Positions 41,492-49,888 of a stretch of 64,000 bases of DNA are shown piece after piece. The translations under genes and the position numbers were made by a program. Numbering within the stretch: position 1 is the stretch's first letter; each line of letters opens with the position of its first letter. The stretch covers positions 24,859 through 88,858 of the forward strand of contig NZ_LRDB01000007.1 of assembly GCF_001592935.1 (NCBI RefSeq), read 5' to 3'. The stretch is from Roseivirga echinicomitans. Its GTDB lineage: Bacteria > Bacteroidota > Bacteroidia > Cytophagales > Cyclobacteriaceae. Below the pieces are notes generated by a model that did no database searches, was not told the origin of the DNA, and saw only the letters and a list, made by a program, of their open reading frames with translations.

Positions 41492-42421
41492 TTAATCACC
41501 TAAGATATCGAGAACCCTTAAATCTTCATCGTTTAAATAACTAAAAGTATTACTCCGAATTTGGTTTCTTTGAACTTGTTGAGAGGGATGGGCCTTATGG
41601 ACATAATAACTTTGAACTATAGCCCTCGGATTTCCAGTGATATTTGTTGTTCCACCATGCCAAATATGTGAATTCAAAAAAAGCACATCTCCTGCTTTGG
41701 CTGTAATTTGAATCTCTTTAGGATGTGTTGATTTAAGGTACTGCATACCTTCGGAAGGAATCTTCGCCCATTTATGTGAACCTGGGATAAGTCTTGTTGG
41801 ACCATTGGATTCATCCATATCATCCAATAACCAAAGAGCATTACATGCATAAGATTCATCAGACCCTACAGCCCATGGCCAATCTACATGCATATCCTGT
41901 GGATTGTTGTTTCGTTTAGGCGACCGAATGTTAAGAGATGAGAGTTTAAATTCTTCACCCACAACATTTTTTACGGCTTCTAAGATTAATGGATGTCGAT
42001 AAAAAATTGAAAAAACTTCCCCCTTGTTTACAAGGTCACAAATTCTTTGATCCTTTGAATCAAATTGCTCGCGGATTGCAATAAGCATTTGTCTGATTTC
42101 TATTTTCCAGGAATTTTGTCCATTATAGTAAGCAGACTTTGACTGAATGGAGATTCGGGTTAAGGGTAAAAATGAACAAATGAATTTGAGGATTGTGTAA
42201 AACAAATCAAAACCCCATAATCTAAAATTTGAATTCTGTTTGATCAGATCTTCCCTAATCTTAGAGTAACCATATTCACCTACCCTAGGCCCCTCATGGC
42301 GCCTTATTTCAATCAATCGATGCTTTAATTCCCGTATTTTTTCAGAATCAAGAAGACCTTTAATTATTAAATACCCATTGATTTCAAGAAACTCCCGCTG
42401 TTGAGGTGATAGGCTATCCAT
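41492..42421 (-). CDS. Phytanoyl-CoA dioxygenase (PhyH) family protein
   Basis: I start at ATG 42421 (MDSLSPQQREFLEING), giving 309 residues; a TTG eight codons earlier is possible. An Fe(II)/2-oxoglutarate oxygenase: the facial triad is H178 and D180 in DMHVDW and H255 in NSHIWHGG, with the 2-oxoglutarate-binding Arg266 in NPRAIVQSYY. TRLIPGSHKW is the usual family segment. Substrates of bacterial members range from fatty acyl-CoA to natural products and osmolytes, and nothing here indicates which. It stands alone between the SnoaL spacer and R9. Confidence 0.88.
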   Translation of the reverse strand: MDSLSPQQREFLEINGYLIIKGLLDSEKIRELKHRLIEIRRHEGPRVGEYGYSKIREDLIKQNSNFRLWGFDLFYTILKFICSFLPLTRISIQSKSAYYNGQNSWKIEIRQMLIAIREQFDSKDQRICDLVNKGEVFSIFYRHPLILEAVKNVVGEEFKLSSLNIRSPKRNNNPQDMHVDWPWAVGSDESYACNALWLLDDMDESNGPTRLIPGSHKWAKIPSEGMQYLKSTHPKEIQITAKAGDVLFLNSHIWHGGTTNITGNPRAIVQSYYVHKAHPSQQVQRNQIRSNTFSYLNDEDLRVLDILGD

Positions 42422-42534
42422 ATATGTGGCATTTAACTGGGACAAAACTAATTCTAAAAAATGGTATGAAAAATGACCTAAACTACTTTTTTTAAACTCC
42501 TATGCAAAGCCCTTTTTTAGAAGAAATTCTGTCT

Positions 42535-42759
42535 TCGTTGGTGTTGTCACCAACAAACGGTCATGGGGCAACCGAAACGCTATTCAAACAACTCCATTTC
42601 GTATTTAAAGAATTTGAATTCGCTGTTGTCATCCTCATAGAATACGGTAGATGAATAATGATACTGGACAAAATCGTCAGCTATCATCTTCTTTTCCTTC
42701 ACAGGATTTTCATGGGAAGAATAAATTCAAAGGTGGCTCGTTGGTGAGAACACCAATAA
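42535..42759. mobile_element. R9: decayed RAYT element with deleted gene
   Basis: Left hairpin 42535-42556 and right hairpin 42738-42759, each with point changes (TCGTTGG, AATAAG). Between them 42571-42715 matches the left end and last ~45 codons of the RAYT gene (compare 39985-40140: TTTGAATTCGCTGTTGTC, GATGAATAATGATACTGGAC). The sequence then jumps to the right-end block AAGAATAAATTCAAAGGTGGC. The transposase is truncated, so this copy cannot act alone and shows how R4- and R5-type derivatives arise. Confidence 0.87.
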
Positions 42760-42801
42760 GAACAAAAAAGTACTGGTGAAGAAAATTAGGAGGCAGACCG
42801 A

Positions 42802-43680
42802 CTAATGCTTATCCAACTCTCCATTGAGCCATGCCCATAACCTACGCAATCCTTTTTTAGGGGCTTGCTTTTTAACGGGCGCTTTGACGGCTTTTTTAGT
42901 TTGCTCAGAGGCTTGAGCAGCTTCTGGTTTGGTCTTCTTTTTCTTAGATGCTGTTGCTTTTAATTTGGCCTGTACACTTTCTTTATAGTGCCTTTCTTTC
43001 AACGCCTTGATGCGTTTTTCTTCAGCTAATCTCTTTTGCTTAGCTTCTCGTTCCGCTTTTCTTCTTTCCAACTCAAGTGCAGTAGGTCTTGTGCGTTGAT
43101 TTTCTCTTTTGCGGTCGTGGGTAGGATTGCTTCTGTTTTGAGTAGCCTTCCGAGTTTGTGGCTTTTCAGTAGTTTCTTCTGCCTCTTCTGGTTTGGCTTT
43201 TTCCTTCACCTTAGGTTCAGGCAAGTCAATTTTACCCAAAACTTTCAAACCTTCCAATTGTAGCTTGGGTGCTTTAATCAGTTCAACATCCTTGTGCTTT
43301 TCTTGCGCTTCTTTTTCTAAGCTATACACCTTAGGCACCTCTTTTACTTCTTCTAACTTAACTGTTTTGGGCACTTCTTTTGGTGCTTCTTCAACAGCTT
43401 CTGGCGTAATGATTTTTGCTGTGGGTGTCTCAACTTCTTCAGCAACTTCTAAAGGTTCTTCAACGGGCTCAACTACTTTAACTGCTTCTTTTTTGGGCGC
43501 TACTACTTTGGCTTCAATAGGCGCTTCAGGCACAGGAACGATAGAAAGAATAAGGCTTTCCTGTTCTTCGGTCAGTTTAAAATTAGGGTCGTTTTCAATC
43601 TCATGCCCATTTTTGGATAAAATACCGATTAACTGCTTGGGCTGAACTTGGAGTTTACGGGCTAATTGTCTGAGGCGCAT
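42802..43680 (-). CDS. IF-2 N-terminal-like basic protein lacking GTPase domains
   Basis: 292 residues from ATG 43680 (MRLRQLARKLQV); the promoter at 43699-43730 supports this start over an upstream TTG. Residues 1-45 strongly resemble the IF2_N module of Bacteroidota IF-2, with NGHEIENDPNFKLTEEQ. A long Pro/Glu/Val/Lys-rich linker follows, including LEGLKVLGKIDLPEPK, also a typical IF-2 phrase. From ~185 there is a highly basic, coiled-coil-like tail (ELERRKAEREAKQKRLAEEKRIKALKE, in part) ending in RRLWAWLNGELDKH. The G domain and C-terminal domains are absent. It could bind ribosome or RNA. It is a stand-alone gene, not next to nusA or rpsO. Confidence 0.75.
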   Translation of the reverse strand: MRLRQLARKLQVQPKQLIGILSKNGHEIENDPNFKLTEEQESLILSIVPVPEAPIEAKVVAPKKEAVKVVEPVEEPLEVAEEVETPTAKIITPEAVEEAPKEVPKTVKLEEVKEVPKVYSLEKEAQEKHKDVELIKAPKLQLEGLKVLGKIDLPEPKVKEKAKPEEAEETTEKPQTRKATQNRSNPTHDRKRENQRTRPTALELERRKAEREAKQKRLAEEKRIKALKERHYKESVQAKLKATASKKKKTKPEAAQASEQTKKAVKAPVKKQAPKKGLRRLWAWLNGELDKH

Positions 43681-43698
43681 TGTATTGATTTGAGCTTG

Positions 43699-43730
43699 CA
43701 AATATAGTAAAGTGCCTTGCGGTAATGCAA
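43699..43730 (-). promoter_or_regulatory. Promoter of the IF-2 N-terminal-like gene
   Basis: Read on the minus strand, TTG (43730-43728) and TATATTTG (43706-43699) are 21 bases apart and fit the Bacteroidota consensus TTG-N19-21-TAnnTTTG. Transcription would begin about 43692, ~12 bases before the ATG at 43680, a short leader. Confidence 0.7.
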
Positions 43731-43860
43731 AAATTATAGGAGTAGTTCCGTTTAGACTTTAAATGGGCAATGATGAAAACCAAAATATCTACAGAATCTC
43801 GTCTTAGATTTGCCGAAATTGTAAGACTTATTGATATAAACCTGCTCAGACTACATTGTT

Positions 43861-44538
43861 ATGAAAATACTTTTGGTTGAAGATGAAACCATGCTGGCTG
43901 ATAACATTCAGCACTACCTTTTACAGGAAGGTAATGTGTGTGAAATTGCTTCGGACTTTACGCAGGCCTCTGAGAAAATTGAGTTGTATGAGTATGATTG
44001 TGTAGTGGTAGATATCACACTTCCAGATGGCAGCGGACTGGATGTTATTCGATTGCTCAAACAGGCCAATTTATCTTCTGGCGTGGTGATTATTTCAGCC
44101 AAAGATTCATTGGAAGATAAATTAGAGGGGCTACAAATTGGAGCAGACGATTACCTTACTAAACCTTTTCACCTCCCCGAATTAAATGCGAGAATTAAGT
44201 CAGTATTGCGCAGAAGGAATTTTGAAGGGAAGAATGAAATTCAGTTTCAAGACATTAACATCGATACAGACAGTCAGGTAGTTACTGTGAATCTTCAGCC
44301 TGTTACCCTTACCAAAAAAGAGTATCAACTGTTGCTTTACTTTATTACCAATGCGAAAAGGGTGATTTCAAAAAATGCCTTGGCCGAACATCTATGGGGT
44401 GATTTTATGGACATGGCTGATTCCTACGATTTCATTTATTCGCAAATCAAAAACCTGAAGAAAAAACTGAACGAACACAGTGATCATAAATACATTCATG
44501 CGGTATATGGTATGGGCTATAAATTTGTAAAACAGTGA
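43861..44538 (+). CDS. OmpR-family response regulator
   Basis: A 225-residue two-domain regulator: receiver with acidic residues E7/D8, phospho-acceptor D51 in CVVVDITLPDGSG and K in YLTKPFHLPEL. A winged-helix domain from ~130 has LTKKEYQLLLYFITNAKRVISK and IKNLKKKL, ending YIHAVYGMGYKFV. Coupled to the kinase gene by an ATG-A overlap of 4 bases. TAGATTTG at 43805-43812 resembles a -7 element but lacks a TTG at the right distance. Confidence 0.94.
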   Translation: MKILLVEDETMLADNIQHYLLQEGNVCEIASDFTQASEKIELYEYDCVVVDITLPDGSGLDVIRLLKQANLSSGVVIISAKDSLEDKLEGLQIGADDYLTKPFHLPELNARIKSVLRRRNFEGKNEIQFQDINIDTDSQVVTVNLQPVTLTKKEYQLLLYFITNAKRVISKNALAEHLWGDFMDMADSYDFIYSQIKNLKKKLNEHSDHKYIHAVYGMGYKFVKQ

Positions 44539-45806
44539 AATTACTCGTTAAATCTGGGAGGTACTTTATCGGCTCGGCCTTAGTGGTTTTTTTGGTTGGC
44601 GGCATCGTTTTCTACTTTGCTTTCGAGCGAATTATAGAGCATGAAGTGTCAGAGCTGCTACTGCATGAATCTGATCAGTGGATCCAACAGTTAGAAATGG
44701 CTGAAGAACCGATATTGCCACCCAAGAGCAATGAATTAGAAATTGAGCTTACAGCATCTTACTCGCCAGCGCTGGTTTATACTGACACATTGTTTTATAA
44801 CAGCCTAGAAGAAGAAACCATGCCCTTTAAGCAGCTTACTCGTTACGCTATTATCAATGGACAAAACTATAAGCTTACCGTCAGAAAATCGCTGATCGAA
44901 AAGGAGGATATCCTGTTTATGGTGACGCTGAGTTTATCTGTTCTTTTTGTGTTTATTCTGTTGGGTTTGTTTTGGGTAAATCGTTTTGTGTCGAAGAAAC
45001 TATGGAGTAGTTTTTATCAAAACCTCAAGCTGTTTCAAGGTTACGATTTAAATCAATCAAAGCAGTTTAAGCCAATTGAATCTGACATTGAAGAGTTTAA
45101 TGCCCTGAACGAAACCTTGATGAAGGTAACTGATAAAATAGCTGCTGATTATATCAGTTTAAAGGAGTTTACCGAAAATGCTGCCCACGAAACTCAAAAT
45201 CCAATTGCCATTATTAAAAGCAATTTGGACATTCTGGCGGAAGATGAAACGATCAAAGTGGATGGGCAGCAGCGCCTCGAAAAAATGAGCAGTGCACTTC
45301 AACGGGTTTCTCTAATCAATAAAAATCTATTGCTGCTTTCTAAGTTGGAAAACCATCAATTTTCTGGAATGGAGCGGATGGATATGAAAGCGGTAATAAA
45401 CTCGGTTTTAGAGGACTTTAAAGACTTTTCTGATGCTATGGCAGTGAAGGTGGAGATATTGGTTTCTGAGGCCAGCTGCTATTATATCATCAATAAGAGC
45501 ATTGTCGATATCCTTTTGCAAAACTTGATTGGCAACGCCATTAAGCACAATATTCAAAATGGGTTTTTACGCATAGAACTCATTGGCGACATATTGACGA
45601 TCACCAATTCAGGTCTACCCTTGACCGTACCTGCTGAAAGTCTTTTTGAGCGGTTTAAAAAAGGAAAGTCCACAAGTAACTCCATTGGTTTGGGCTTGGC
45701 CATAGTGAAAACAGCTTGCGATAACCAAGGGCTTCAAATCCAGTATCAAAGTAAAAATGATGAACATCAGATTACAGTTGATTTTTCTGCCCTAGAAAAA
45801 GGCTAA
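44535..45806 (+). CDS. Two-component sensor histidine kinase
   Basis: A 423-residue membrane kinase: helix 1 (~11-30), a small periplasmic domain (~31-126) with several acidic residues, helix 2 (~127-149). Next is a HisKA domain with phospho-acceptor H218 in ENAAHETQNPIA, and an ATPase domain with NLIGNAIKHN and SIGLGLAIVKTACDNQGL. HETQNP replaces the more common HELRTP, as in many Bacteroidota kinases. The following PepSY-like gene (61 bases on) is a probable target or modulator. Confidence 0.93.
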   Translation: MKLLVKSGRYFIGSALVVFLVGGIVFYFAFERIIEHEVSELLLHESDQWIQQLEMAEEPILPPKSNELEIELTASYSPALVYTDTLFYNSLEEETMPFKQLTRYAIINGQNYKLTVRKSLIEKEDILFMVTLSLSVLFVFILLGLFWVNRFVSKKLWSSFYQNLKLFQGYDLNQSKQFKPIESDIEEFNALNETLMKVTDKIAADYISLKEFTENAAHETQNPIAIIKSNLDILAEDETIKVDGQQRLEKMSSALQRVSLINKNLLLLSKLENHQFSGMERMDMKAVINSVLEDFKDFSDAMAVKVEILVSEASCYYIINKSIVDILLQNLIGNAIKHNIQNGFLRIELIGDILTITNSGLPLTVPAESLFERFKKGKSTSNSIGLGLAIVKTACDNQGLQIQYQSKNDEHQITVDFSALEKG

Positions 45807-45867
45807 TCGTTTCAATCTTCCAGTTTTTCTACAGAATCGTGTAGTTACTTCAAGAAAAAAACTGAAT

Positions 45868-46350
45868 ATGAAAATGAAACAAACAATGATCGTTATGGCC
45901 TTGCTATTGGCCAATTTAGCATGTGCCCAAGTGGAAGCACCAAAGGCAGTACAAGATGCCTTTAAAGCCAAATTCACCAATGCCAAATCGGTAGAGTGGG
46001 AAATGGAAGAAGAAGGCGAGTACGAAGCCAATTTTAAAATGAATAAGGCGGAAATGTCGGCCAATTTCAAAACTGATGGTACTTGGTTGGAAACTGAAAC
46101 TGAAATCAAGGATAAAGAGTTACCTGCAGCAGTAAAAGCTACTTTAAAGGCCAAATACGAAGGTTATGAAGTAGAAGAGACCACTAAAATTGAAAAGCCA
46201 AATGGTGTGGTTCAGTATGAAGCTGAGATTGAGAAGGACGAAGAAACTTTGGAGGTAATCTTTGATGCCAATGGTACGGTGATCAGCTCAAAAGTGGTGA
46301 ATGAAGATGATGAAGATGATGAAGAGGGTGAGGAAGGAGACGAAGGTTAA
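45868..46350 (+). CDS. PepSY-like periplasmic protein with acidic tail
   Basis: A 160-residue exported protein: signal MKMKQTMIVMALLLANLACA-Q, then two PepSY_like repeats (VQDAFKAKFTNAKSVEWEMEEEGEYEANF and the second starting VKATLKAKYEGYEVEE), each with the typical K-x-x-x-x-W/V-E pattern, shown here as short blocks. The C terminus is a run of Asp/Glu (~16 acidic residues among the last 20). PepSY-like proteins next to OmpR/kinase pairs are thought to bind ligand or metal in the periplasm. The acidic tail could bind divalent cations. This is inference. Confidence 0.82.
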   Translation: MKMKQTMIVMALLLANLACAQVEAPKAVQDAFKAKFTNAKSVEWEMEEEGEYEANFKMNKAEMSANFKTDGTWLETETEIKDKELPAAVKATLKAKYEGYEVEETTKIEKPNGVVQYEAEIEKDEETLEVIFDANGTVISSKVVNEDDEDDEEGEEGDEG

Positions 46351-46500
46351 CTCTTTAGCTTCATTTTATTCTCTTAAAATAGAGAGGTATATAAGTTAAA
46401 ATGTCGGCCAAACCTTTAATATATTTTGCTTTCATTTTTGTTGTATGTCTCTCTATCTTCAAAAATTATTTATCTAAAACTCAATATTTACTTCCCTCAC

Positions 46501-48915
46501 ATGAAACAGCTGATTGCTATTGCTTTTCTATTAATACCACTCTTTACTATTGCACAAAACACGGCCACCGTTTTTGGTCGCGTGTACGATAAAGATACTT
46601 CCGAACCAATCCCCTTTGTTACGGTTGCCATTAAAACTGAGAAGGATAGTGTTTTGGTGACGGGTGCATTGACCGATGATAATGGTCAGTTTACAATTGA
46701 AGGCGTTAAAATTGGTAATTACACCGTGAACTTCTCCTTTCTTGGATATACCTCAAAAAGCATTGAGCTTGTAGTGAATGGTAAAAACAGCTTTTTTGAT
46801 TTAGGGAAAATTACATTAGAACCAAGTCTCACCAACCTAGAATCAGTCACTGTAGCAGGCGAAAGAGAGGCATTAGCTGCCGATTTATCAAAAAAGGTAT
46901 TTACGCTAGATGATAACCTCACGCAAGTGGGCGGTTCGGTTTTAGATGCGATGAAGAACTTGCCGGGGGTAACTATAGACCAAGAAGGAAAAATACTTTT
47001 ACGCGGAAGTGACAAGGTTGCCGTGCTGATTGATGGAAAACAAACTGGATTGACGGGCTATGGTAATCAGAAGGGCTTAGCAACTATTCCCATGTCGAAT
47101 ATTGAGAGGATTGAGATCATTAATAACCCATCCGCGAAATATGATGCCACTGGAATGGCTGGAATCCTGAATATTATTTATAAAAAGGAAAGTGAAAAAG
47201 GCTGGAATGGCGATGTGGGCTTGGCTTTGGGTATAGGTGCACTCGGAAAAAGAAGAGCAGATTTGCCTACTGACTGGCCAAGTTTTGATAACAATAAGAA
47301 AATCACCCCTAGTTTGAGCTTAAATAGAAGGTCTGATAAATCGAATTTCTATTTTCAATCTGAAGTGCTTTCACAAAAGAAACTACCTAATAATGAATTC
47401 ACTACTCGTTACTACGATAATGGAGATGTGGTTGCTTCTCAAGTTCCGGAAAACAGAAGGCAAACGCAGTATGTTTTTAAAACAGGAATAGACCTTTTTC
47501 TAGACGAAAGCAATACACTCAGCATTACTACCATTTTCGATAGAGAACACCATACCGACACGGCCCAAGTACCTTATATAGATCAGCAGATTGAAAGACG
47601 CCAGCGATACTGGTCATGGCGCGAAGAAGAAATCACAGGTCATTTTAATGTGTCAGCCGATTTTAAACATAAATTCAGCGAGCCAGGGCGAGAACTAAAG
47701 GCCAGTATTCAATATACACGCGGCGGGGAAGATGAAGAGTACTTCTTAAACGATAGCTCTGACATTAGAATTTCAACAGACAGAACCCATCTGATTGCTA
47801 TTGAGCATACCATCCCGATTACTTTGGATTATGTTAAACCTTTAAGACAAGGAAGGTTTGAAACGGGAGGGAAACTCCAGGTCAGAAGGCTTCCGATTAC
47901 CTATGATGTTAGCCCAGGCAATCAGTCCGTGATCTACGAAGGCTTGGGTGATCAATCGGATTGGGGTGAAAATCTGTATGCGGGTTATTTCAATTATGTA
48001 TATGAGCAAAAGAAATTCGATATCGAAGCGGGGCTTCGTGCAGAATATGTGGATGTGTTCTATGATCTAGACCCAGCCAATATTTATTACGATCAGAATG
48101 ATGCCTATAACTACTTCGAGCTTTACCCAAATGTACGCTTTAGTTTAAGGCTTAATGAGAACAACATTCTTTCTGTGTTTTATAACAGAAGGGTAGACAG
48201 GCCGGGAGAACCTGAACTTAGAGTGTTTGCTAAGTATGATGACCCTGAATTGTTGAAAGTGGGAAATCCTTATTTACGTCCACAATTTACCCAAACTGTT
48301 GAAACGGCTTTTAATCACGATTGGAGTTCGGGTTCTGTTTTTATGTCGGTGTATTATCGCCAAATCAACGATCCGTTTATGCGTGTGTATTCGGTGGATA
48401 ATTCTAACCCCGATTACAATATCGTGAATAAAATCTATCAGAATGTAGGCAGTGGTTCAAACCTTGGTGTTGAGATTTTGCTCTCTCAAACCCTAACCGA
48501 TTGGTGGAAAGCTTCTGGAAGTTTTAATTGGTATGTCAATACCGTAGATGCTTATTCTGGAACGATTTTATTCCCTTATGTACGTACATTTAATATTGAA
48601 AATACGGATGACATTACTTGGGATACTAAAATCAACAATCAGTTTACAATATCGAAAAATACAGAATTACAGCTCAGCTATTTGTACTTCGCCCCAAAGA
48701 ACATTCCTCAAGGTCGTCAGTTTGAAAGATCGTCATTAGACTTAGGCGCAAAGCGAGTGGTACTGGCTGGAAAAGGAGAATTTACTGTTTCGTTTTCAGA
48801 TATTTTCAATCGTTTTGGTTTGAAGCAAGAGTTTAGGGAAGACAACTTTAGAGCACTTTATGAAAATTACTATGAGACCCAAGTGGTAAGAGTGGGTTTT
48901 AAATATAAATTCTAG
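46501..48915 (+). CDS. TonB-dependent receptor with CarboxypepD_reg-like domain (outer membrane beta-barrel family)
   Basis: I start at ATG 46501 (MKQLIAIAFLLIPLFTIAQ), a signal peptide, giving 804 residues; the longer open frame upstream is not protein-like. Residues ~22-110 form a CarboxypepD_reg-like beta domain (VFGRVYDKDTSEPIPFVTVAI), then a plug (~130-230, DAMKNLPGVTIDQEGKILLRGS, IERIEIINNPSAKYDATG). The rest is a barrel ending in an aromatic (GFKYKF). It belongs to the OMP_b-brl_3-type receptors of unknown substrate that often occur without SusD. It follows the two-component/PepSY group at ~150 bases. Confidence 0.9.
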   Translation: MKQLIAIAFLLIPLFTIAQNTATVFGRVYDKDTSEPIPFVTVAIKTEKDSVLVTGALTDDNGQFTIEGVKIGNYTVNFSFLGYTSKSIELVVNGKNSFFDLGKITLEPSLTNLESVTVAGEREALAADLSKKVFTLDDNLTQVGGSVLDAMKNLPGVTIDQEGKILLRGSDKVAVLIDGKQTGLTGYGNQKGLATIPMSNIERIEIINNPSAKYDATGMAGILNIIYKKESEKGWNGDVGLALGIGALGKRRADLPTDWPSFDNNKKITPSLSLNRRSDKSNFYFQSEVLSQKKLPNNEFTTRYYDNGDVVASQVPENRRQTQYVFKTGIDLFLDESNTLSITTIFDREHHTDTAQVPYIDQQIERRQRYWSWREEEITGHFNVSADFKHKFSEPGRELKASIQYTRGGEDEEYFLNDSSDIRISTDRTHLIAIEHTIPITLDYVKPLRQGRFETGGKLQVRRLPITYDVSPGNQSVIYEGLGDQSDWGENLYAGYFNYVYEQKKFDIEAGLRAEYVDVFYDLDPANIYYDQNDAYNYFELYPNVRFSLRLNENNILSVFYNRRVDRPGEPELRVFAKYDDPELLKVGNPYLRPQFTQTVETAFNHDWSSGSVFMSVYYRQINDPFMRVYSVDNSNPDYNIVNKIYQNVGSGSNLGVEILLSQTLTDWWKASGSFNWYVNTVDAYSGTILFPYVRTFNIENTDDITWDTKINNQFTISKNTELQLSYLYFAPKNIPQGRQFERSSLDLGAKRVVLAGKGEFTVSFSDIFNRFGLKQEFREDNFRALYENYYETQVVRVGFKYKF

Positions 48916-48981
48916 TTTTACCACTGATGTATAAATCAGCATAAAGGACCATTTTCAAGAACTTAATTAAAACAGTTCTCA

Positions 48982-49012
48982 TTGTAGTTGTGTTATATAA
49001 TTTCAACCTTTG
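48982..49012 (+). promoter_or_regulatory. Promoter of the Cu/Zn superoxide dismutase gene
   Basis: TTG at 48982-48984 and AACCTTTG at 49005-49012 are 20 bases apart, matching TTG-N20-TAnnTTTG with one deviation. Transcription would start near 49018, 18 bases before the ATG at 49036. This argues against the earlier in-frame ATG at 48988. Confidence 0.6.
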
Positions 49013-49035
49013 AACTTGAATTAAACGAAACCGAT

Positions 49036-49620
49036 ATGATGAAAAAACAGATCAATGGAATGCTTCTAATTTGTGCAGTTGCAGCCATGACTTTTGGCTG
49101 TTCTCAGGGTAAAGAAAAGTCTGAGGAAAAGTCAGATTCAGCTACTGAAGTGGCGGCTGAACCGATGAAGAGCGTTAGTGTAGATTTATTAAGTAAAAGC
49201 GATAGCAACCTGAAAGGGACGGTTGTATTTAAAGAATTATCCAATGGGAATATCAAGTTGGATGTAAGTCTAATGAACATAGAGCCAGGTAATCACGCAG
49301 TGCATATTCACGCCATTGGCGATTGCTCTGCTGCAGATGGTGCTTCAGCTGGAGGCCACTGGAACCCAATGGGCGTAGATCACGGCAATAGAGCTGAAGG
49401 CGGAGACTTTCACAAAGGTGATATTGGTAACCTAACGGTTGGTGAAGATGGAAGTGGAACACTTTCTATGGAAGTGGAAGGTTGGACAATTGGAGGGGAT
49501 GATAACTCAAACATCTTGAACAAAGCGGTAATTGTACATGCTGGGATAGATGATTTTACTTCTCAACCGTCAGGTGCTGCGGGTCCAAGAATTGGATGCG
49601 GTGTGATTGCAATGAATTAA
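49036..49620 (+). CDS. sodC: Cu/Zn superoxide dismutase, lipoprotein
   Basis: 194 residues from ATG 49036; the promoter and the lipoprotein signal (INGMLLICAVAAMTFGC) exclude the longer frame. The mature enzyme has the copper ligands in HAVHIHAIGDCS, bridging His and zinc ligands in GGHWNP, DHGNRAEGGDFHKGDIGNL (His, His, Asp) and the last copper His in VIVHAGIDD. The structural Cys pair is GDCS and RIGCGV. It dismutates superoxide in the periplasm. A Ser/Glu/Lys-rich linker follows the lipidated Cys. A strong terminator follows, so it is monocistronic. Confidence 0.94.
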   Translation: MMKKQINGMLLICAVAAMTFGCSQGKEKSEEKSDSATEVAAEPMKSVSVDLLSKSDSNLKGTVVFKELSNGNIKLDVSLMNIEPGNHAVHIHAIGDCSAADGASAGGHWNPMGVDHGNRAEGGDFHKGDIGNLTVGEDGSGTLSMEVEGWTIGGDDNSNILNKAVIVHAGIDDFTSQPSGAAGPRIGCGVIAMN

Positions 49621-49641
49621 AAATAAAATAATTATAATTTG

Positions 49642-49674
49642 AAAGAGCTTAGATTTTGTCTAAGCTCTTTTTTT
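49642..49674 (+). terminator. Intrinsic terminator of sodC
   Basis: AAAGAGCTTAGA (49642-49653) and TCTAAGCTCTTT (49659-49670) pair perfectly around a 5-base loop and run directly into a T tract (TTTTTTT). A textbook intrinsic terminator, 21 bases past the stop. Confidence 0.95.
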
Positions 49675-49888
49675 ATGCCTTATGCATTGATTTAACCTAA
49701 ATTATCGACCCGAACACGAATTTAATTGAGGGTAATTGCAACCTTCCTTCTGTTATTACGACTTACACATAGGATTATTTTTTAATGGCGTCTAAGTGTA
49801 TTGATCATTTGAATCGTCATTAAGGTGGTTAGTCTATTTTAGGTCTAATTTTTTAAAACAAACAACAGGTCAAAACTCTAATTTAATT

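Noticed and set aside
27448..42759. Regularly recurring palindromes considered as a CRISPR array
   Set aside because: Spacing is irregular (tens of bases to several kb), copies occur in both orientations, genes lie between them and no cas gene is present. The RAYT element explains them.
43193..43645. 150-residue plus-strand Ser/Thr-rich frame
   Set aside because: Antisense shadow of the Lys/Glu/Pro-rich linker of the IF-2-like gene; low complexity and no start context.
46401..46592. Short plus-strand frame at 46401 and the extended start of the TonB receptor at 46426
   Set aside because: The signal peptide and normal receptor start are at 46501; upstream codons look non-coding.
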